Shown piece after piece: positions 58,870 to 64,000 of a stretch of 64,000 nucleotides of DNA. Source of the stretch: Micromonospora solifontis (GTDB lineage Bacteria > Actinomycetota > Actinomycetes > Mycobacteriales > Micromonosporaceae); NCBI RefSeq assembly GCF_003725545.1, contig NZ_RJLN01000007.1:1-64000 (forward strand). The letters run 5' to 3'. How positions within the stretch are numbered: the stretch's first letter is position 1; each line of letters starts with the position of its first letter. The notes beneath the pieces were generated by a model, which worked only from the letters and a program-made list of their open reading frames with translations, was not told the origin of the DNA and made no database searches. Position numbers and translations under genes: made by a program.

Positions 58870-60097
58870 GTACACCCAGCGCTACCAGCACGTCAGCCAC
58901 AAGGAGCTCTACCAGGGCGTCAACGCGGGCGACCCGAAGCAGATCGACGGGCTCAGCGCCCAGTGGAGCTCGATGAAGGACACCCTGGAGGGCCTCGGCC
59001 GGGACCTGACCAAGGATCTGGACGCGCTCGCCAAGACCTGGTCCGGCGACGCCGCCCGGGCGTTCCACCAGCGGCTGAACCTGATCGTCGACTACTCCGG
59101 CAACCTGGCCGAGGGCATGGCCGGGATCAAGCAGGCGCTCGGCATGATGGCCACCGAGCTGCGCACCGCGCAGGCCAAGTCGGAGAGCCCGGAGGAGACC
59201 GACGACAACGACAAGCTGGTCGAGGGCGCGGTCAAGGGCTTCCTGATGGGCGGCGGGGCCGGCGCGGTGATCGGCGGGTTCGTCGGGCACAAGCAGGACG
59301 AGGCCGAGCAGGAGAAGGCGCACCAGCGGATGGTCCAGGTCGTCGCCAACCTCGCCGAGGGCTACGACTTCTCCGCGTACGGGCGGATCGTCGTGCCGGA
59401 GGAGCCTCCCACCCAGCTGCCGGGCCACACCGACCCGACCGGCCCGACGCTGGGCAGCGGCCCCTCGGTGGGCACGCCGTCCAGCGGGCCGTCCGTCGGC
59501 ACGTTCGGCCCCTCCTCCAGCGCCACCGCGACCACCTCGGGCGTCCACCACACCGCCCCGACCACCGGCACCGCCGGCGTCGACCCGGGCGGCACGACCG
59601 GTGCGGGCAACCCGGGCACCATCGGTTCGGTCGGCGTCACCGACCCGGCCGGCACCTCGCTCGCCGGCGCCGCGCCGCCGCTCACCGGCACCGGCCCGAC
59701 GGCCGGCCTCAGCGGCGCCACCTTCACCGGCACCACCCCCACCGCACCGACCGCCGGCGGCAACTCGTTCTTCGGGGTGCCCGGCGTGGGCACCGGCGCG
59801 CTGGCCGGCTCGACCGGCGGGGTGTCCGGTCGCCCGGGCGGGCTGGAGAGCAGGTCGGCGGCCGGCACCGGTCGGCTCGCCGGCGGCCGGGGCGCCGTGG
59901 TCGACGCCGAGGGCCGGTCCACCGGCGGCAAGGGCACCGGCGCGCGTTCCGCGATGCCGGGGCGCAACGGGGTGCTGGGCAAGCAGGGCCAGCACGGCGA
60001 CGACGAGACGGACGAGCACCTCACCTGGCTGACCGAGGACGAGATGGTCTGGGGCGACGGCCGGTCCGCCCCGCCCTCGGTGCTCGGCACCGACTGA
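58862..60097 (+). CDS. Large WXG/PPE-like ESX protein with Gly/Thr/Pro-rich tail
   Basis: The 411-residue protein has an N-terminal helical hairpin of WXG100 type (residues 1-110) with TWSGDAARAFHQRL near 59-72, then a Gly-rich hydrophobic stretch (GFLMGGGAGAVIGGFVGH), and from about residue 180 a low-complexity Thr/Gly/Pro-rich region. A closing acidic part (DDETDEHLTWLTEDEMVWGDGRSAPPSVLGTD) ends it. This is the layout of actinobacterial PPE-like or LXG-like ESX substrates. GTG 58862 overlaps the preceding helical gene, so the two are co-translated. Confidence 0.82.
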   Translation: MSEYTQRYQHVSHKELYQGVNAGDPKQIDGLSAQWSSMKDTLEGLGRDLTKDLDALAKTWSGDAARAFHQRLNLIVDYSGNLAEGMAGIKQALGMMATELRTAQAKSESPEETDDNDKLVEGAVKGFLMGGGAGAVIGGFVGHKQDEAEQEKAHQRMVQVVANLAEGYDFSAYGRIVVPEEPPTQLPGHTDPTGPTLGSGPSVGTPSSGPSVGTFGPSSSATATTSGVHHTAPTTGTAGVDPGGTTGAGNPGTIGSVGVTDPAGTSLAGAAPPLTGTGPTAGLSGATFTGTTPTAPTAGGNSFFGVPGVGTGALAGSTGGVSGRPGGLESRSAAGTGRLAGGRGAVVDAEGRSTGGKGTGARSAMPGRNGVLGKQGQHGDDETDEHLTWLTEDEMVWGDGRSAPPSVLGTD

Positions 60098-60111
60098 TCG
60101 CACGCCGACCG

Positions 60112-60148
60112 ACGGCGCGGCCCCCTCCGACGAGGGGTGCCGCGCCGT
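60112..60148 (+). terminator. Stem-loop ending the ESX plus-strand unit
   Basis: ACGGCGCGGC plus CCCC pairs with GGGG and GCCGCGCCGT across a short loop, 14 bases after the stop of the PPE-like gene. Confidence 0.75.
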
Positions 60149-60167
60149 TCGTCGTTTCGACCGCCCG

Positions 60168-60188
60168 GGTATACCTACGCTGTATACC
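60168..60188. promoter_or_regulatory. PadR-type operator
   Basis: GGTATAC-7 bases-GTATACC is a perfect inverted repeat 19 bases before the PadR gene, with a third GTGTAT-like half-site after it. It is a likely self-operator. Confidence 0.65.
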
Positions 60189-60207
60189 TGGTGTGTATAG
60201 TCGCGCC

Positions 60208-60732
60208 ATGTCGATCGGTCACACCTTCCTCGGGCTGCTGGAATCCAGCCCCCGACACGGATACGACCTCAAGCGGGCGTACGACGAGCGGTTCGGGCAC
60301 ACCCGGCCGCTCCATTTCGGCCAGGTCTACTCCACCCTGTCCCGGCTGCTGCGCAACGGCCTGGTGGCGGTGGACTCCGTCGAGCCCGGCGAAGGCCCCG
60401 AGCGCAAGCGGTACGCGATCACCGAGGCGGGGGTGACCGACGTCCAGCGGTGGCTGTCCCAGCCGGAGAAGCCGGAGCCGTACCTGCAGAGCGTGCTCTA
60501 CACCAAGGTGGTGCTCGCGCTGCTCACCGACCGGCCCGCCGCCGACCTGCTGGACACCCAGCGCGCCGAGCACCTGCGGCTGATGCGGGAGCTGACCCGC
60601 CGCAAGACCCACGGCGACCTCGCCGAGCAGCTGATCTGCGACCACGCGCTGTTCCACCTCGAGGCGGACCTGCGCTGGCTGGAGCTCACCGCCGCCCGCC
60701 TGGACGAGCTGGCGAAGGAGGTGCGGGCATGA
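60208..60732 (+). CDS. PadR-family transcriptional regulator
   Basis: The 174-residue repressor has an N-terminal winged helix (HTFLGLLESSPRHGYDLKRAYDERFG; FGQVYSTLSRLLRNGLV; GPERKRYAITEAG) and a C-terminal helical dimer domain. PadR proteins often control drug exporter genes lying next to them. It overlaps the ABC ATPase gene by four bases (ATGA), so it is the first gene of this operon, behind a palindromic operator. Confidence 0.92.
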   Translation: MSIGHTFLGLLESSPRHGYDLKRAYDERFGHTRPLHFGQVYSTLSRLLRNGLVAVDSVEPGEGPERKRYAITEAGVTDVQRWLSQPEKPEPYLQSVLYTKVVLALLTDRPAADLLDTQRAEHLRLMRELTRRKTHGDLAEQLICDHALFHLEADLRWLELTAARLDELAKEVRA

Positions 60733-61412
60733 CCGGCGAGCCGCTGCTGGTCGGCGACGACCTGCACCGTTCCTTCGGCCCCACCCCGGCCCTCGCCGGC
60801 GCGTCGATCTCCGTACGGGCCGGTGAGGTGGTGGCGGTGATGGGCCCGTCCGGGTCGGGCAAGTCCACCCTGCTGCACTGCCTGGCCGGCATCGTCCGCC
60901 CGGACCGGGGCTCGGTCCGGTACCGGGGCACCGAGCTGGCCACCCTCTCCGATGCGGGCCGCAGCGCGCTGCGCCGCCGCGAGTTCGGCTTCGTCTTCCA
61001 GTTCGGTCAGCTCGTACCGGAGCTGACCTGCCTGGAGAACGTCGCGCTGCCGCTGCGCCTGGAGCGGGTCCCCCGCCGGGAGGCGGAACGGCGTGCCGGC
61101 GAGTGGTTGGCGCGGCTGGAGGTGGCCGACGTCGCCGGCAAGCGTCCCGGGGAGGTCTCCGGCGGCCAGGGGCAGCGGGTGGCGGTGGCCCGGGCACTGG
61201 TCACCGGCCCCCGGGTGGTGTTCGCCGACGAACCCACCGGCGCCCTGGACTCGCTCAACGGCGAGCGGGTGATGCGCCTGCTGGCCGGGGCGGCCCGGGA
61301 GACCGGGGCGGCGGTACTGCTGGTCACCCACGAGCCGCGGGTGGCCGCGTACTCCGACCGGGAGGTCGTCGTCCGGGACGGTCGGGCCCGGAGCCTGGAG
61401 CAGGTGGCATGA
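60729..61412 (+). CDS. ABC transporter ATP-binding protein (MacB/LolD type)
   Basis: The 227-residue ATPase has Walker A GPSGSGKST, signature VSGGQGQRVAVARAL (Gln variant of LSGGQ), Walker B VVFADEPTGALD and the H-loop LLVTHEPRVAAYSD. It powers the FtsX-like permease encoded next to it. The overlap with both neighbours (ATGA) shows one unit PadR-ATPase-permease. Probable role: export of peptides, lipids or drugs; the substrate is unknown. Confidence 0.93.
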   Translation: MTGEPLLVGDDLHRSFGPTPALAGASISVRAGEVVAVMGPSGSGKSTLLHCLAGIVRPDRGSVRYRGTELATLSDAGRSALRRREFGFVFQFGQLVPELTCLENVALPLRLERVPRREAERRAGEWLARLEVADVAGKRPGEVSGGQGQRVAVARALVTGPRVVFADEPTGALDSLNGERVMRLLAGAARETGAAVLLVTHEPRVAAYSDREVVVRDGRARSLEQVA

Positions 61413-63736
61413 CCGGGGCCGATCCCCGGCGGCGCGGCGGTCGGCTGCGAGCCGGCTGGGGCGACCTGGTGATGGGTGCGGGGATGGCGGTCACCGGCGG
61501 GCGGTCCGGCTGGACCCGGACGGTGCTGACCGCACTGGGGGTGGGCATCGGCGTGGCCATGCTGCTGCTCGCGGCGGCGGTGCCCGGTGCCATCGATGCG
61601 CGTGCGGCACGGGGCGCGGCGCGCAGCGACCAGGGGCTGCCCGGGCCGGAGCTGTCGGCGGCCGCGAACACGCTGCTGGTAGCCCAGGTCGACACCGTCT
61701 TCCGGAACCGCCCGGTGCGGGGCCGGATCCTGCACCCGGAGGGACCCGACGCGCCGCTGCCGCCGGGGCTGACCGCGTTCCCCCGCGACGGCGAGGTGGT
61801 GGTCTCCCCGGCGTTGCGGGAGCTGCTCGGGTCGCCGGACGGGGCGCTGCTCGCACCCCGGCTGGGCGGTGCCCGGGTCGCCGGCACGATCGGCCCGGAG
61901 GGCCTGGCCGGCCCGCACGAGCTGACCTTCTATCTGGGCCGGGACAATCTGACCGCGGACCACGCGATGCGGCTCGACCACTTCGGCGGGGGTGGCCCGG
62001 CGGACGAGTTCGGGCCGGTGCTCTGGCTGCTCGTGGTGGTGGTCGTCGTGGTGCTGCTGCTGCCGATCGTGGTGTTCCTCGGGGCGGCGGTGCGGTTCGG
62101 CGGGGAGCAGCGCGACCGCCGGCTGGCCGCCCTCCGCCTGCTCGGCGCCGACGCCGGCATGGTCCGTCGGATCGCCGCCGCCGAGGCCGGCACCGCCGCG
62201 CTGGTCGGGCTCGCCGTGGGTACGGGGTTCTTCCTCGCCGGCCGGCAGCTGGCGCCCCTGGTGTCGCTGTACGACATCAGCGTGTTCCCGGCCGACCTGC
62301 GTCCGGTGCCGTGGCTGGTGGCGGTGGTGGCGCTGGCCGTACCGCTGCTCGCCGCCGGGATGGCGCTGCTGGCCCTGCGCCGGGTCGTCGTCACGCCGCT
62401 GGGCGTCAGCCGCCAGGCCACCCCGGCCCGGCGCCGTCTCTGGTGGCGGCTGCTGCTGCCGCTCGCCGGGCTCGCGCTGCTCCAGCCGCTCACCGACGTG
62501 CGGGCCGGCCGTACCGCCGCGACCGACGGCCAGGTGGCGGCGGGCGCGGTGCTCCTGCTCGTCGGCACGGTCACCCTCCTGCCCTGGCTGGTGGACCTGC
62601 TGGTACGCCCGCTGCGTGGCGGACCGCCGCCGTGGCAGCTCGCGATCCGGCGGCTCCAGCTCGACAGCTCCGCCTCGGCCCGGCTGGTCAGCGGGGTGGC
62701 GGTGGCCGTGGCGGGCACGATCGGACTTCAGATGCTGGTGGCCGGGGTGCAGGACGAGTTCCGCCGGCCCAGCGGCCAGGACCCGGCCCGCGCCCAGGCC
62801 GTGGTCTCGCTGTACGGTCCGCCGGAGTCCCGGCGGGTACTCGCCCGGATCGCGGCCGTACCGGGCGTGACCCGGAGCCTCGGCACCGTGTCGTTCGTGG
62901 CGTTCCCGGCATCCGTCGGCGCGGCCGACCCGGACGCCTCGCCCGTCGAGGTGCGGATCGGCGACTGCACGGCCCTCGCCGAGTACGCCGACCTGGGCGG
63001 CTGTGCCGATGGCGACGTCTTCCTGGCCTGGCGGGACCGCCCCGTCCCGGGCCTCGGCCCCGGAACCCGGATCGGCTTCGGCGGCGGCGCGCCGGCCTGG
63101 CGGGTGCCGGCGGACGCCCGGACGGTGCCGGTGCGGGACGACCCGGTGGGTGGGCGTGGCGACGGGCTGCTGGTGACGCCTGGCGCGCTGGCGTACCGGC
63201 CGCCGGACGAGGCCCTGGCCACCGCGCTGGTCGGCCTCGATCCGACGGACTCGGACGCCGTGGAGCGGCTGCGCAGCGAGGTGGCCGCGGTCGACCTGAC
63301 CGCCTCGGTCCTCACCTTGGACGCGACCCGGGAGAGCCGTCAGTTCACCAACGTCCGACGCGGGCTGCTCATCGGCGCGGTGGTCACCCTGCTGCTCATC
63401 GGGATGAGCATGCTGGTCGGCGTCCTGGAGCAGCTCCGGGAGCGGCGTCGGCTGCTCGCCACGCTGGTCGCGGTCGGGACGCCCCGGAGCGCCCTCGGCT
63501 GGTCGGTGCTCGGGCAGACCGGGGTGCCGGTGCTGGCCGGGCTGGTCCTCGCCGCGGCCATCGGGCTGGCCATGGGTGCGGCGCTGCTCCGGATGGTCGG
63601 CGCGCCGGTGCTGGTGAGCTGGCCGGTGGTCGGCCTGGGCGTCGGGCTCGGTGCCGCGGTGGTGCTGCTGGTCACCGGGGCGAGCCTGCCGGTGCTCTGG
63701 CGGCTGACCCGACCGGACGGGCTGCGCGCCGAGTGA
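61409..63736 (+). CDS. ABC transporter permease (FtsX family, two FtsX domains)
   Basis: The 775-residue permease has an N-terminal helix (VLTALGVGIGVAMLLLAAAV), a first FtsX helix set (LWLLVVVVVVVLLLPIVVFLGAAV through ~350) and a second set at the C-terminus (GLLIGAVVTLLLIGMSMLVGVL; VPVLAGLVLAAAIGLAMG; VVGLGVGLGAAVVLLV), with large extracellular loops. It is the partner of the preceding ATPase. A stem-loop follows its stop. Confidence 0.9.
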   Translation: MTGADPRRRGGRLRAGWGDLVMGAGMAVTGGRSGWTRTVLTALGVGIGVAMLLLAAAVPGAIDARAARGAARSDQGLPGPELSAAANTLLVAQVDTVFRNRPVRGRILHPEGPDAPLPPGLTAFPRDGEVVVSPALRELLGSPDGALLAPRLGGARVAGTIGPEGLAGPHELTFYLGRDNLTADHAMRLDHFGGGGPADEFGPVLWLLVVVVVVVLLLPIVVFLGAAVRFGGEQRDRRLAALRLLGADAGMVRRIAAAEAGTAALVGLAVGTGFFLAGRQLAPLVSLYDISVFPADLRPVPWLVAVVALAVPLLAAGMALLALRRVVVTPLGVSRQATPARRRLWWRLLLPLAGLALLQPLTDVRAGRTAATDGQVAAGAVLLLVGTVTLLPWLVDLLVRPLRGGPPPWQLAIRRLQLDSSASARLVSGVAVAVAGTIGLQMLVAGVQDEFRRPSGQDPARAQAVVSLYGPPESRRVLARIAAVPGVTRSLGTVSFVAFPASVGAADPDASPVEVRIGDCTALAEYADLGGCADGDVFLAWRDRPVPGLGPGTRIGFGGGAPAWRVPADARTVPVRDDPVGGRGDGLLVTPGALAYRPPDEALATALVGLDPTDSDAVERLRSEVAAVDLTASVLTLDATRESRQFTNVRRGLLIGAVVTLLLIGMSMLVGVLEQLRERRRLLATLVAVGTPRSALGWSVLGQTGVPVLAGLVLAAAIGLAMGAALLRMVGAPVLVSWPVVGLGVGLGAAVVLLVTGASLPVLWRLTRPDGLRAE

Positions 63737-63741
63737 ACCGG

Positions 63742-63777
63742 CCGCCCACCCGGTGCCACCGGGCGCCGGGTGGGCGG
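63742..63777 (+). terminator. Stem-loop after the ABC permease gene
   Basis: CCGCCCACCCGG (63742-63753) pairs perfectly with 63766-63777 across a 12-base loop, six bases past the stop. Confidence 0.8.
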
Positions 63778-63866
63778 ATCCGTCCACACCGCATCGTGGG
63801 CCGGGTCACGCGAGCAGGGTGGCTCATCGGGGTGCACGAGACGGACCTGACCGATAGGTTGAACCG

Positions 63867-64000
63867 GTGCAGCCGGTAGCGTTCGCCCCACCCATGTGGG
63901 GGGCCACGCTGCGCAGCCTGCGCCGGCTCACCCGGATGGCGGCGACCGCGCTGGTGCTCGTCGTCGGACTCAACGGCCTGACCGCCCCCGTCCCCGCCGA
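63867..64000 (+). CDS. Start of a secreted or membrane protein gene, cut by the window end
   Basis: GTG 63867 (or ATG 63894 in frame) begins a frame open to the window end. It encodes a basic start (TLRSLRRLTR) and a hydrophobic core (MAATALVLVVGLNGL) ending in TAPVPA, a typical signal peptide. A TAGGTT -10-like box lies about 7 bases before the GTG, which would suit a leaderless transcript. Function cannot be told. Confidence 0.6.
   Translation, partial: MQPVAFAPPMWGATLRSLRRLTRMAATALVLVVGLNGLTAPVPA

Noticed and set aside
60021-60209. Minus-strand frame across the PadR operator region
   Set aside because: It covers the terminator and operator and has no coding character.
61007-63787. 926-codon minus-strand frame opposite the ABC permease
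   Set aside because: Low-complexity composition (Gln/His/Pro/Arg) typical of shadow frames; the plus-strand permease explains the codon bias.

Overview
The window is very GC-rich (above 70 percent by eye). It has GTG and TTG starts, strong third-position GC bias, ATGA/GTGA stop-start overlaps, an ESX (type VII) locus and CebR- and CsoR-type operators. This points to a filamentous actinobacterium, most likely Micromonosporaceae (Micromonospora-like). That assignment is inference from gene content and style. I see no rRNA, tRNA, IS element or CRISPR array.

Layout. 1-4001: the 3' end of a Wadjet-type SMC-like ATPase gene (jetC) and its DUF2399/Toprim nuclease partner (jetD). 4353-10348: polysaccharide hydrolases, namely a secreted isoamylase coupled to a strangely deleted alpha-amylase, then a CebR-box-controlled GH6 cellulase. 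11269-16008: a shortened myo-inositol catabolic operon (iolC, iolB, iolD) with two very short coupled ORFs where full genes would be expected, and a divergent GntR regulator. 16045-24278: the complete kdpFABC-kdpDE potassium system, preceded by a second tiny membrane peptide gene. 24465-30127: single genes (FUSC-like transporter, PHB-depolymerase-like esterase, methyltransferase, HATPase, aldo/keto reductase, DUF2231 protein). 30224-33031: an operon of a DUF3152 zinc-protease-like protein with a two-component system. 33168-36791: DUF2786 protein, then a DGPF/YCII protein coupled to an ECF42-type sigma factor and a DHFR-like reductase. 36736-43387: a lipoprotein, CsbD, then a copper island (copA, a secreted copper-associated protein, copZ, csoR with three CsoR boxes, SHOCT, DUF305 and DUF6153 proteins). 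43500-44698: a cyclic di-AMP riboswitch in front of a secreted coiled-coil cell-wall protein. 44767-45988: beta-carbonic anhydrase and a winged-helix regulator. 46046-60097: an ESX/type VII secretion locus (mycP, two WXG100 genes, eccC, eccD, eccE, eccB and several unrecognised ESX-linked proteins). 60208-63736: a PadR regulator with a drug-type ABC exporter. The last bases hold the start of a secreted protein gene.

How the parts work together. The ESX genes are arranged as alternating divergent and convergent blocks but form one machine: EccB/C/D/E membrane complex, MycP protease, WXG100 substrates and a large WXG/PPE-like protein. The copper genes share CsoR operators. The kdp block is a translationally coupled chain. 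The sugar hydrolases each carry a palindromic operator of the type used for disaccharide-responsive LacI repressors.

The most unusual signal is the pair of reading frames that appear to have lost their enzyme cores in frame while keeping start, ribosome site and C-terminus: the alpha-amylase and a putative aldolase remnant in the iol operon. A third short ORF in the iol operon may belong with them. Also worth attention are the kdp-linked 27-residue peptide, the DUF3152/two-component operon and the unrecognised ESX-linked membrane proteins.
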